The position numbers and the translations under genes were made by a program. A DNA stretch of 64,000 nucleotides from Leucobacter sp. PH1c (GTDB lineage: Bacteria > Actinomycetota > Actinomycetes > Actinomycetales > Microbacteriaceae), in the NCBI RefSeq assembly GCF_000633415.1, contig NZ_AYMV01000010.1, positions 36,185-100,184 of the forward strand, written 5' to 3'. Below the pieces are notes generated by a model. That model saw nothing but the letters and a program-made list of their open reading frames with translations, did not search any database and was not told the origin of the DNA. Shown here piece after piece: positions 26,248 through 37,213 of the stretch (its first letter is position 1; every line of letters begins with the position of its first letter).

Positions 26248-28368
26248 GTGGCAGCGAGCATCTACCTGACGTCGGCTGAGGGCCGGACCGGCAAGAGCGC
26301 CGTCGCGCTGGGAGTGCTCGATGCGCTCCGCGCCGACGCTCCGCGAGTGGGCGTGTTCCGCCCCCTGATCCGCTCGGCGAGCGAGCCCGACCGCGTGCTC
26401 GAGATGCTCCTGCGCCGCGCGACCGCAGACGTGCCCTACGCCGACTGCGTGGGCGTCACCTACGACGACGCGCACGCCGATCCCGACGCCGCCATGGCCC
26501 GGATCGTCGCCGCCTACCAGGCCCTCCGCGCCCGCTGCGACGCGATCGTGGTGGTCGGCTCCGACTTCACGGACGTCGCGGCGCCCACCGAGCTCGCGTT
26601 CAACGCCCGCATCGCGGCGAATCTCGACACCCCCGTGCTCCTCGTGCTCGGCGGCCGCTCCTCCGACGAGGCCGAATATCTCGGCCAGCAGGTTGCCCGC
26701 ACCCCCGCCGAGATCGCGCAGCTCGCAGAGCTCGGGCTCGTCGAGCTCCAGGCCGAGCACGCCACGGTGCTCGCGGCACTCGTGAACCGCGCCGATCCCG
26801 AGCGGCTCGCGGAGATTGATCGCGCCGTCACCGGCGTGCTGCCCGCGGGAGTGCCCGTCTGGTCGGTTCCGGAGGAGCTGCTGCTCGTCGCGCCGCCCGT
26901 ATCCGAGGTGCTCGCGGCCGTCGACGGCACGCTCGAGCGCGGATCGGGCGAGCTCCTCGCCCGCGAGGTCCGCGACGTGGTCGTCGCCGGGATGTCGATG
27001 GAGAACGTGCTCCCGCGGCTGCTCGAGGGATCCGTCGTCGTGATCGCCGCCGACCGCTCCGAGACGCTCCTCGCGGTGACGATGGCCCACGAGGCGCCGA
27101 CCTTCCCCACGATCGCCGCCGTTGTGCTGAACGGTGAATTCGCCCTCCCCGCGGACGTCTCGCGGCTGCTCGACGGGATCGACTCGACGCTCCCGATCAT
27201 CCGCACCCACTCGGGCACCTTCGACACGGTGCGCCGCATCTCGTCCGCGCGCGGGCTCCTCACCGAGGAGTCGCCGGCCAAATTCGATACGGCGCTCGCG
27301 CTCTTCGCGCAGCACGTCGACACGGCCACCCTCCGTGAGCGGCTGCGCCTCCACCGGGGCGGCGTGCGCACGCCCGTGATGTTCGCCTACGAATTGTTCG
27401 ACCGCGCGGCCGCGGCCGACTCGCACATCGTCCTCCCCGAGGGCCACGACGACCGGATCCTCCGCGCCGCGAGCACGCTGCTCGCCCGCGGAACCGCGCG
27501 CCTCACGCTCCTCGGCGACGCCGCCGCGATCCGCAAGCGCGGTGGCGAGCTCGGCCTCGCGCTCGACGCCGCCCAGATCATCGACCCGCTGCGCGCCCCC
27601 GAGCGCGAGCGCTTCGCCGCGGAGTACGCGCGCCTCCGCGCGCACAAGGGCGTCACACCCGAGCAGGCGTGGGACATCATGGCCGACGGCAGCTACTTCG
27701 GCACCATGATGGTGCAGCTCGGCCTCGCCGACGGGATGGTGTCGGGGGCCGCGAACACGACGGCGCACACGATCCGGCCGAGCCTCGAGTTCATCAAGAC
27801 GAAGCCGGGCGTCTCGGTCGTGTCGAGCGTGTTCTTCATGGGGTTGCGCGACCGGGTGCTCGTCTACGGCGACTGCGCCGTGAACCCGGATCCCACCGCG
27901 GCCCAGCTCGCCGACATCGCGATCTCCTCCGCCGAGACGGCCGCCCAGTTCGGCGTCGAGCCGCGCATTGCGATGCTCTCCTACTCGACGGGCGAGTCCG
28001 GCTCCGGAGCCGACGTCGACAAGGTCCGCGAGGCGACCGCGCTCGCCCGCGCCGCGCGCCCCGATCTGCTGATCGAGGGGCCGATCCAGTACGACGCGGC
28101 GAGCGATCCCGCGACGGGCGCCTCCAAGATGCCGGGCTCCGAGGTGGCGGGCCGCGCGACGGTCTTCATCTTCCCCGACCTCAACACGGGCAACAACACC
28201 TACAAGGCCGTGCAGCGCTCGGCGGGCGCGGTCGCCGTCGGGCCCGTGCTGCAGGGGCTCAACAAGCCCGTGAACGACCTCTCGCGCGGCGCGACGGTCG
28301 CCGACATCGTGAACACCGTCGCCATCACGGCGGTGCAGGCCGGTATGCGAGAGGACGCGGGCGCATGA
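26248..28368 (+). CDS. pta: Phosphate acetyltransferase (long form)
   Basis: 706 residues, the long three-domain Pta. N-terminal P-loop/BioD-like domain (TSAEGRTGKSAVALGVLDAL), a middle DRTGG-type domain (~215-330), and the C-terminal PTA_PTB catalytic domain (~375-700) with LPEGHDDRILRAAS, GLADGMVSGAANTTAHTIRP and GPVLQGLNKPVNDLSRG. Interconverts acetyl-CoA and acetyl phosphate. Start GTG at 26248 is supported by the leaderless promoter. The stop overlaps the ackA start by 4 nt (ATGA), giving the classic pta-ackA acetate pathway. Acetyl-CoA synthetase lies ~14 kb downstream. Confidence 0.97.
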   Translation: MAASIYLTSAEGRTGKSAVALGVLDALRADAPRVGVFRPLIRSASEPDRVLEMLLRRATADVPYADCVGVTYDDAHADPDAAMARIVAAYQALRARCDAIVVVGSDFTDVAAPTELAFNARIAANLDTPVLLVLGGRSSDEAEYLGQQVARTPAEIAQLAELGLVELQAEHATVLAALVNRADPERLAEIDRAVTGVLPAGVPVWSVPEELLLVAPPVSEVLAAVDGTLERGSGELLAREVRDVVVAGMSMENVLPRLLEGSVVVIAADRSETLLAVTMAHEAPTFPTIAAVVLNGEFALPADVSRLLDGIDSTLPIIRTHSGTFDTVRRISSARGLLTEESPAKFDTALALFAQHVDTATLRERLRLHRGGVRTPVMFAYELFDRAAAADSHIVLPEGHDDRILRAASTLLARGTARLTLLGDAAAIRKRGGELGLALDAAQIIDPLRAPERERFAAEYARLRAHKGVTPEQAWDIMADGSYFGTMMVQLGLADGMVSGAANTTAHTIRPSLEFIKTKPGVSVVSSVFFMGLRDRVLVYGDCAVNPDPTAAQLADIAISSAETAAQFGVEPRIAMLSYSTGESGSGADVDKVREATALARAARPDLLIEGPIQYDAASDPATGASKMPGSEVAGRATVFIFPDLNTGNNTYKAVQRSAGAVAVGPVLQGLNKPVNDLSRGATVADIVNTVAITAVQAGMREDAGA

Positions 28369-29567
28369 GCAAGATCCTCGTCATCAACAGCGGATCCTCC
28401 TCTTTCAAGTACCAGCTCATCGACCCCGAGAGCGGGGAGCGGCTCGCGAGCGGGCTCGTCGAGCGGATCGGCGATTCCCTCGGGCGCGTGAAGCACCGCT
28501 GCGCCGGGGAGACGCTCGAGGAGGAGCTGCCGATCCCGGACCACACGGCAGGCTTCGCAGAGATGGAGCGCGCCTTCGAGCGCGCCGGGCAGCCGCTCGA
28601 CGGCTCAGCGCTCGCCGCAGTGGGCCACCGCGTCGTGCAGGGCGGCGACGAGTTCTTCGAGCCCACGATCATCGACGACCGCGTCGCGGAGCGGATCCTC
28701 GCGCTCGGCGTGCTCGCCCCGCTCCACAACCCGGCGCACCACCAGGCCATCGTGGCGGCCCGCGCGACGTTCCCCGACGTGCCGCACGTCGCCGTGTTCG
28801 ACACGGCCTTCCACCAGACCATGCCGCCCGCCGCGTACACCTACGCGATCGACCGCCGCGTTGCCGCGGAGCACGGCATCCGCCGCTACGGTTTCCACGG
28901 GACCTCCCACCAGTACGTCTCGGCCCGTGCCGCGCGGTTCGTCGAGCGGCCGCTCGCCGAGCTCAAGCAGATCGTGCTCCACCTCGGCAACGGCGCGTCG
29001 ATGTGCGCGGTCGACGGGGGGCGCTCGGTCGACACCTCGATGGGGCTCACCCCGCTCGAGGGGCTCGTGATGGGCACCCGATCGGGCGATCTGGATCCCT
29101 CGATCCTCTTCCATCTCCACCGCGAGGCCGGGCTCGACGTCGACGCGCTCGACCGTCTCCTCAACTCGGAATCGGGGCTGCGCGGGCTCGCCGGCACGGG
29201 CGACTTCCGCGACGTGCGCGCGGCGGCGGACGCGGGCGACGCGCAGGCCCAGCTCGCGATCGATGTGACGACCCACCGGATCCGGCACTACCTCGGCGCC
29301 TACCTCGCCGCGCTCGGCGGGGCCGACGTGATCTCGTTCACGGCGGGTGTCGGCGAGAACAACGCCGCGCTGCGGGCGGGCGTGTGCGCGGGGCTCGAGT
29401 GGTTCGGGATCCGGCTCGACGCCGCGCTCAACGAGGCCGCGTCCGGGGTTGCCGAGCCGCGCCGGATCAGCACGCCGGACTCCCGGGTCGCCGTTCTCGT
29501 GGTCCCCACCGACGAGGAAGCCGAGATCGCGCGGCAGACCTGGGGGCTCGTCGGCGCCGCCGCCTGA
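28365..29567 (+). CDS. ackA: Acetate kinase
   Basis: 400-residue acetokinase of the ASKHA fold. Signatures: VINSGSSSFKYQLI at the N-terminus, GHRVVQGG, AVFDTAFHQTMP, HLGNGASMCAVDGG and DTSMGLTPLEGLVMGTRSGD. Makes ATP and acetate from acetyl phosphate, or the reverse. Normal length. Translationally coupled to pta. Followed after 53 nt by the leaderless dnaX start, whose -10 box lies in the gap. Confidence 0.97.
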   Translation: MSKILVINSGSSSFKYQLIDPESGERLASGLVERIGDSLGRVKHRCAGETLEEELPIPDHTAGFAEMERAFERAGQPLDGSALAAVGHRVVQGGDEFFEPTIIDDRVAERILALGVLAPLHNPAHHQAIVAARATFPDVPHVAVFDTAFHQTMPPAAYTYAIDRRVAAEHGIRRYGFHGTSHQYVSARAARFVERPLAELKQIVLHLGNGASMCAVDGGRSVDTSMGLTPLEGLVMGTRSGDLDPSILFHLHREAGLDVDALDRLLNSESGLRGLAGTGDFRDVRAAADAGDAQAQLAIDVTTHRIRHYLGAYLAALGGADVISFTAGVGENNAALRAGVCAGLEWFGIRLDAALNEAASGVAEPRRISTPDSRVAVLVVPTDEEAEIARQTWGLVGAAA

Positions 29568-29607
29568 GCAGGCACCCGGTTCCAGGCCGAATGTCTGCGG
29601 TCGCGGG

Positions 29608-29613
29608 TACCAT
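29608..29613 (+). promoter_or_regulatory. -10 box of leaderless dnaX transcript
   Basis: TACCAT, 7 nt before the GTG at 29621. It favours this GTG over the in-frame ATG at 29591. Confidence 0.5.
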
Positions 29614-29620
29614 TGATCTC

Positions 29621-32600
29621 GTGGTTGCCGCACTCTATCGCCGTTATCGGCCCGAAGCCTTCGCCGAGATGATCGGACAGTCCCAGGTGACTGATCCGCT
29701 GATGACCGCGCTCCGCAGCGGTCGCATCGGCCACGCCTACCTGTTCAGCGGCCCGCGCGGCTGCGGCAAGACGACCTCCGCGCGCATTCTCGCGCGCTGC
29801 CTGAACTGCGCGGAGGGGCCGACGGACACTCCGTGCGGTGTCTGCCCGAGTTGCGTCGAGCTGAGCCGCGACGGCGGGGGATCGCTCGACGTGGTCGAGA
29901 TCGACGCCGCGAGCCACGGCGGCGTGGACGATGCGCGCGATCTGCGCGAGCGCGCGGTCTTCGCGCCCGCCCGCGACCGCTTCAAGATCTTCATCATCGA
30001 TGAGGCGCACATGGTCACGCCGGGCGGCTTCAACGCGCTGCTCAAGATCGTGGAGGAGCCGCCGCCGCACGTGAAGTTCGTCTTCGCGACCACGGAGCCG
30101 GACAAGGTGATCGGCACGATCCGCTCGCGCACCCACCACTACCCGTTCCGGCTGATCGCGCCAGGGACCCTCATCGACTACGTGCAGTCGCTCTGCGACA
30201 GCGAGGGCGTGCAGGTCGAGCCCGGCGTGCTGCCCCTCGTGGTGCGCGCGGGCGGTGGTTCGGTGCGCGATACGCTCTCGATCCTCGACCAGCTCATCGC
30301 CGGTTCCGAGACCGCGCTCGTCACGGCGGAGCGCGCGGCTGGCCTGCTGGGCTTCACGCACACCGAGCTTCTCGATGACGTGGTCACGGCCTTCGGCACG
30401 CACGATCCCGCGGCGGCATTCCAGGCGACGGACCGCGTGGTGCAGACGGGGCAGGATCCGCGACGCTTCGTCGAGGATCTGCTGGAGCGCCTCCGCGATC
30501 TGATCGTGGTCGGCGCGACCTCGGTCGATGGTGCGGCGGCGGTGTTCCGCGGCGTGCCGCAGGACCAGCTCACCCGCATGTTCGAGCAGGCGCAGCGCTT
30601 CGCGCCAGGCGAGCTCTCCCGCACCGCCGATGTGGTGAGCGCGGCGCTCGACTCGATGGCCGGAGCGACCGCGCCGCGGCTGCAGCTCGAGCTGATGGTC
30701 GCCCGCGTGCTCGTGCAGGCCGGGGCGAGCGGTGCTGCCGGCGCCCAGACCCAGCCGCCTGCCGCGGCTCCGGCCTCGGCTTCCGTGCCCGCCACGTCGG
30801 CGCAGCAGCCCGCTGCTGCCGGATCCATGCCACAGCGCGCCCCGCACGCGACGGCACAGCCCGCGGCGCCCGCCGCTGCTCCCGCGCCTGCCCCTGCCCC
30901 CGCGGTGAACCCGCTCTCCGCCGTTGCGGCGGCGCGGAGTGCGGCCGCTGCTCCTGCTCCTGCTCCTGCTCCTGCCGCCGCGCCCGCGGCCCCGTCCGCT
31001 CCCGCGGAGCCCGCGGTTCCGAACGCGGCGCAGACCGCGGCCTCCATCCGCGAGTTCCTCCGCGAGGACTCGGCGGGGGCGACGCCCGGCACCGCCGCGG
31101 CTGAGCCTGCCGCGGCTGAGCCCGCTCCGGCTGCGGAGGCTCCTGCCGCGCCCGCTCCGGCCGCCGACGCTGCTCCCGCCGCCGATGCTGCTCCCGCCGC
31201 CGCCCCGGCTGCGGAGGTTCCCGTCGCGCCCGCGCCCGCGCCCGCCCGTCCCGCGGACGGCTCGACGCCGCACCCCAACGCGGGTGCCGCAGCGTTCGGG
31301 CGTCCCATCTCCGACGTGCTCAGTGCGGCGCAGATCGAGAGCATCGGCAGCGAGCCCACCGCCCCGCAGGCGCGGCCCGCTACACCCCAGGCCGAGCGCC
31401 CGGTGGCCGCGACGGGCGGAGCGGCCGCTTCGAGCACCGAGACCGGCCCGGCCGGTCTCGTGGACGCCGCAGCAGGCCCCGCCGAGGTCAACGCCGAGGC
31501 CGCAGAGGGCGGCGCCGAGACGGGCGAGCACGCCGAGGAGAGCGGCGAGGCCCCCGGCTTCGACGACCTGGTCGAGCTCTGGCCCGAACTGCTCGAGGAG
31601 ATCCTCGAAGCGGACCGTGACGCCTGGAACGCCGTCTCGCCGGTCGTTCCCGTCGCGCTCGACGGCGACGTGCTGACCGTGGGCCTCGCCTCCGAGTCCG
31701 ACCTCGCCGCGTTCAAGGCCGCGGGCGCCGGTCCGCTCCGCGAGACGATCCTCTCGGCCGTCGGCATCAGCGTGAAGTACAAGCCGACCCGGGTCGCCTC
31801 CGTGAACGGGGGCGCGCAGAGCACCGCGCGCGAGCCCCAGTCCGCCGCCGACGCAGAGGAGCCCCACCGAGGGGCCTCCCCAGCCGCTTCCGCCCAGTCG
31901 CCGCAGTCCCCGGCCCCGCAGTCGTCGGCACCGCAGTCGTCGGTCCCGCAGCCGTCCCAGCCGGGTGACGCGGCGGCCGCGCTGGATCCCGTAGCCCGCG
32001 CTGCCGCGCGCCTGAACGGGCTCGGCCCCGCACTCGCGGCCCCCGCGTGGGCGGATCCGATGCCCGCGGCTCCGGCGGCTTCGGCGGCTTCGGCGGCGTC
32101 CGTGCCGGCACCGGCACCGGCACCGGCGCCCGCTGCCCCGGCTCCGGCCGCGCAGATGCCCAGTGACTCGGCGCCCGTGGCCGCACCGGCTGCCGCCGAT
32201 CCCGCGGCCCCGGCAGACCCCGCTGTCGCGTCCGATCCCGCGCCAGCTTCCGAGCCTGTGCCCGCGTCTGATCCGGCACCCGCGTCTCATTCGGCGCCCG
32301 AGGCCCCGGCTGGCGGAGCGGATCCGTCAGCGCAGCCGCAGAGCCAGAACCCGGGGGAGCGCCCATCCGCGGACACGGCACCTGCTGCACCTGCTGCACC
32401 TGCTGCACCGGTCGCACCGGCCGCATCGGCGACCGGTGCGACCGCGCGCGGCGGGGCGGAGCCGCAGCGCGGCACCGCGATCCCGAGCGACCCCTACGCG
32501 GGCGGTGATCCCTACGGGGAAGCCGATGCCGCGCCGAGCGACGAGTACGAGGACGCCTATGGCGACCCCTACGGCTCGGCCCCGGCGACGGGCCGCGCGC

Positions 32601-32896
32601 CCGCGGCTCCCACGTCGCCTGCCGGCCAGCCTGCCGCACCCGCGGCTCCCGCGCCGGCAGCGCCGCGCACCGAAAGCGGAGCTCCAGGGGCATCCGGGAC
32701 CGCACCCGGGGCCGGGCGCCCGGAGCCCACGGAGTCCGCGCTAGCGGGAAGCCCCGCCGCCGCGCCGGGGTCCGCGCCCGAGGACGGGGACGCCGCGAAG
32801 CGCACCGCCCCCGCATTCACGCGCTACGGCGAGGCCGTCGTGCGCGAGGTGCTCGGCGCGCGCTTCGTCGAAGAGCTCCCGCTCCCGCCCCGCTAA
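29621..32896 (+). CDS. dnaX: DNA polymerase III subunit gamma/tau, extended
   Basis: Clamp-loader ATPase, 1091 residues, much longer than the usual ~600-800. N-terminal ATPase (~1-365): ALYRRYRPEAFAEMIGQ, Walker A SGPRGCGKTT, four-Cys zinc site (CLNC...CGVCPSC), Walker B IIDEAHMV, sensor 1 FATTEPDK. Residues ~365-640 are Ala/Pro-rich. A folded tau-type domain (~645-726) carries DLVELWPELLEEILEADRDAW. A second Ala/Pro/Ser-rich stretch (~730-1060) leads to a short conserved end (RYGEAVVREVLGARFVEELP). The first residues after GTG 29621 match the usual DnaX N-terminus. No YbaB gene lies between dnaX and recR as is usual. Confidence 0.95.
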   Translation: MVAALYRRYRPEAFAEMIGQSQVTDPLMTALRSGRIGHAYLFSGPRGCGKTTSARILARCLNCAEGPTDTPCGVCPSCVELSRDGGGSLDVVEIDAASHGGVDDARDLRERAVFAPARDRFKIFIIDEAHMVTPGGFNALLKIVEEPPPHVKFVFATTEPDKVIGTIRSRTHHYPFRLIAPGTLIDYVQSLCDSEGVQVEPGVLPLVVRAGGGSVRDTLSILDQLIAGSETALVTAERAAGLLGFTHTELLDDVVTAFGTHDPAAAFQATDRVVQTGQDPRRFVEDLLERLRDLIVVGATSVDGAAAVFRGVPQDQLTRMFEQAQRFAPGELSRTADVVSAALDSMAGATAPRLQLELMVARVLVQAGASGAAGAQTQPPAAAPASASVPATSAQQPAAAGSMPQRAPHATAQPAAPAAAPAPAPAPAVNPLSAVAAARSAAAAPAPAPAPAAAPAAPSAPAEPAVPNAAQTAASIREFLREDSAGATPGTAAAEPAAAEPAPAAEAPAAPAPAADAAPAADAAPAAAPAAEVPVAPAPAPARPADGSTPHPNAGAAAFGRPISDVLSAAQIESIGSEPTAPQARPATPQAERPVAATGGAAASSTETGPAGLVDAAAGPAEVNAEAAEGGAETGEHAEESGEAPGFDDLVELWPELLEEILEADRDAWNAVSPVVPVALDGDVLTVGLASESDLAAFKAAGAGPLRETILSAVGISVKYKPTRVASVNGGAQSTAREPQSAADAEEPHRGASPAASAQSPQSPAPQSSAPQSSVPQPSQPGDAAAALDPVARAAARLNGLGPALAAPAWADPMPAAPAASAASAASVPAPAPAPAPAAPAPAAQMPSDSAPVAAPAAADPAAPADPAVASDPAPASEPVPASDPAPASHSAPEAPAGGADPSAQPQSQNPGERPSADTAPAAPAAPAAPVAPAASATGATARGGAEPQRGTAIPSDPYAGGDPYGEADAAPSDEYEDAYGDPYGSAPATGRAPAAPTSPAGQPAAPAAPAPAAPRTESGAPGASGTAPGAGRPEPTESALAGSPAAAPGSAPEDGDAAKRTAPAFTRYGEAVVREVLGARFVEELPLPPR

Positions 32897-32901
32897 CGCC
32901 C

Positions 32902-32907
32902 TACACT
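32902..32907 (+). promoter_or_regulatory. -10 box upstream of recR
   Basis: TACACT, 6 nt after the dnaX stop; a ~60-nt leader with GAGGAGGT precedes the recR GTG. Confidence 0.4.
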
Positions 32908-32974
32908 GAAGCCCGTCGCACTCCGTGCGACGCACGGCGCGCTCGCCGCGCCGCCCAACCGAGGAGGTACGCCC

Positions 32975-33571
32975 GTGTACGACGGAATCGTCCAGGACCT
33001 GATCGACGAGTTCGGGCGCCTCCCCGGCATCGGCCCGAAGTCGGCGCAGCGCATCGCGTTCCACATCCTCCAGACGCAGCACTTCGACGTCTCCCGCCTC
33101 GCCGAGCTGCTCAGCGAGGTGCGCGAGAAGGTGCGGTTCTGCGCCGTATGCGGCAACATCACCGAGCAGGAGGAGTGCTCCATCTGCCGGGACCCCCGGC
33201 GCGACCACACCCTCATCTGTGTCGTCGAGGAGCCGAAAGACGTCGTCGCGATCGAGCGCACCCGCCAGTTCCGCGGCGTCTACCACGTGCTCGGCGGGGC
33301 GATCAGCCCGATCGACGGCATCGGCCCCGACGACCTTGCGATCCCCGCGCTCATGCGCCGCCTCGGCGCAGCCGAGATCCGCGAAGTCATCATCGCCACT
33401 GACCCGAACCTCGAGGGCGAGGCAACCGCCGCCTACCTCTCCCGCCTGCTCACGAGCATCGAGGTCCCCGTCTCGCGGCTCGCCTCAGGCCTGCCGGTCG
33501 GCGGCGACCTCGAATTCGCCGACGAGGTGACGCTCGGGCGCGCATTCGAGGGGCGCCGCAAGGTCGAGTAG
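32975..33571 (+). CDS. recR: Recombination mediator protein RecR
   Basis: 198 residues. N-terminal helix-hairpin-helix ([21 protein letters not shown]), four-Cys zinc finger ([16 protein letters not shown]), then a TOPRIM domain ([31 protein letters not shown]) and the C-terminal Walker-like [19 protein letters not shown]. With RecF/RecO it loads RecA on SSB-coated gaps. GTG start with AGGAGGT upstream. Normal length and position near dnaX. Confidence 0.97.
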   Translation: MYDGIVQDLIDEFGRLPGIGPKSAQRIAFHILQTQHFDVSRLAELLSEVREKVRFCAVCGNITEQEECSICRDPRRDHTLICVVEEPKDVVAIERTRQFRGVYHVLGGAISPIDGIGPDDLAIPALMRRLGAAEIREVIIATDPNLEGEATAAYLSRLLTSIEVPVSRLASGLPVGGDLEFADEVTLGRAFEGRRKVE

Positions 33572-33680
33572 CCCGGCGCCGCCCTGCGGAGGCCCGCAGC
33601 ACCCGCGGACGCCCGCGCCACACCGCGGAGGCCAGCTCCGCCCCGCCCCGCCTCACCCCGCCCCACCCCGTCTCCCTTTC

Positions 33681-33746
33681 CTCGGAGAAATCCGATTTCT
33701 CGGAGGCACAGCCCGAAAAACCTCCGAAGTTCGCGATATCTCCGAG
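33681..33746. repeat. 66-bp paired palindromic element, copy A (degenerate)
   Basis: Two inverted 25-bp units, each bounded by CTCGGAG or a close variant, at 33681-33705 and 33722-33746, separated by 16 nt. Unit 1 matches the first unit of the copy at 40666 at 22 of 25 bases; unit 2 is more diverged. Lies in the recR-lysC gap. Confidence 0.75.
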
Positions 33747-33785
33747 GGGATCGGCGCCCGAACCCGGCGGACATACGCTTCGCGA

Positions 33786-33791
33786 TAGACT
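33786..33791 (+). promoter_or_regulatory. -10 box of the lysC-asd operon
   Basis: TAGACT in the context CGATAGACT, ~34 nt before the GTG of lysC, with GAGGAGGAA between. Confidence 0.5.
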
Positions 33792-33825
33792 GGCCTCTCG
33801 CGTTCGCATTTGAGGAGGAACCCGC

Positions 33826-36194
<2,369 letters not shown>

Positions 36195-36222
36195 CGCGAG
36201 CAGCGTTCCCGAGAACGCGAGA

Positions 36223-36255
36223 GGGGGCGGGGCTCATCTGAGCCCCGCCCCCTTT
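36223..36255 (+). terminator. Bidirectional terminator between asd and the metallophosphoesterase gene
   Basis: 14-bp perfect arms (36223-36236 and 36239-36252) followed by TTT; the opposite strand offers CTCTCG, so termination is best for asd. Confidence 0.8.
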
Positions 36256-36287
36256 CGCGTCTATCCGGCGTGCGTATCCGGTGTGCG

Positions 36288-37208
36288 CTAGCTCGCCGCC
36301 TCAAGCGTCAGGAGTGACGCCTCCGGGCGGCAGGCGAAGCGCACCGGGGCGTAGATCGAGTTGCCGAGGCCCGCGCTCACGTTGAGGTAGGCGGCGCGGT
36401 GCGCGTCGTACCAGACGCTCAGCCCGCGGGCCTGGCCCGTGGGCAGATCGCAGTTCGAGGTCATCGCACCGACGCCCGGCACGCGCACCTGGCCGCCGTG
36501 GGTGTGCCCCGCGAGGATCAGCTCGGCATCGTCGCGCAGCAGCTCGCCGAGCGCCTCCTGGTAGGGGGCGTGGACGACGCCGAGGCGCAGAGCCTCGCTC
36601 TCGCCCTCCGGCAGCTCGCCCAGCGCGGCGCGCATCGCGGCGACATCGTCGTAGCGGATGTGCGGGTCGTTGAGGCCGAGCAGTTCGATCGCGGTGCCTT
36701 GCACCTCGATCCGCGTCGCCGTGTTGTTGAGGTCGATCGCGCCGATCCCCGTGAGGCTCGTGGTGAGCGCCGCGTTGTCGATGTCCGGTTCGCGCGTGCT
36801 CAGCCGGCTCGGCTCGAGCAGATACTTCACCGGGTTCTTGAAACGCGGGCCGTAGTAGTCGTTCGAGCCGTGCACGAAGACCGTCGGGGCCGCCTCGGCG
36901 AGCGGTTTGAGCGCATGGATCAGCGCGTGCCGCGCCTCCAGGTGGCCCATGAGGTCGCCAGTGAGCACGACGAGGTCGGGGCGCAGCTCGGCGAGCGAGC
37001 GCACCCAGTCGATCTTCCGGCTCTGCCACGGGGCGAGGTGCAGATCGGAGAGCTGCAGGATCCGGATCGGGGTGGCCCCGGCCGGGAGCAGCGGCAGCGT
37101 GTGGCGGCGCACCGTGAACAGCCGACGCTCGATCACGGTGGCCCAGAGGGTCACTCCCGCCGCGGCCGCTCCGAGAGCGACCGCGGCGGGGCGGGCGGTA
37201 CGTGCCAT
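36288..37208 (-). CDS. Calcineurin-like metallophosphoesterase
   Basis: 306 residues. One N-terminal membrane or signal-anchor segment (~10-25), then metal-ligand motifs LQLSDLHLAPW (DxH), VLTGDLMGH (GDxx), VHGSNDYYG (usual GNxD, here SND) and AGHTHGGQ. Typical YkuE/Rv3683-like phosphoesterase acting at the outer face of the membrane. Starts 5 nt after the stop of the penicillin-binding protein gene, so it is co-transcribed. The pair PBP-phosphoesterase is conserved in actinobacteria, including ponA2-Rv3683 as I recall it. Substrate unknown. Confidence 0.88.
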   Translation of the reverse strand: MARTARPAAVALGAAAAGVTLWATVIERRLFTVRRHTLPLLPAGATPIRILQLSDLHLAPWQSRKIDWVRSLAELRPDLVVLTGDLMGHLEARHALIHALKPLAEAAPTVFVHGSNDYYGPRFKNPVKYLLEPSRLSTREPDIDNAALTTSLTGIGAIDLNNTATRIEVQGTAIELLGLNDPHIRYDDVAAMRAALGELPEGESEALRLGVVHAPYQEALGELLRDDAELILAGHTHGGQVRVPGVGAMTSNCDLPTGQARGLSVWYDAHRAAYLNVSAGLGNSIYAPVRFACRPEASLLTLEAAS

Positions 37209-37213
37209 CCGGA

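Noticed and set aside
30700..32800. Programmed frameshift in dnaX to make a short gamma form
   Set aside because: No A-rich slippery heptamer with a downstream stem was seen; the GC-rich Ala/Pro region has no obvious shift signal.
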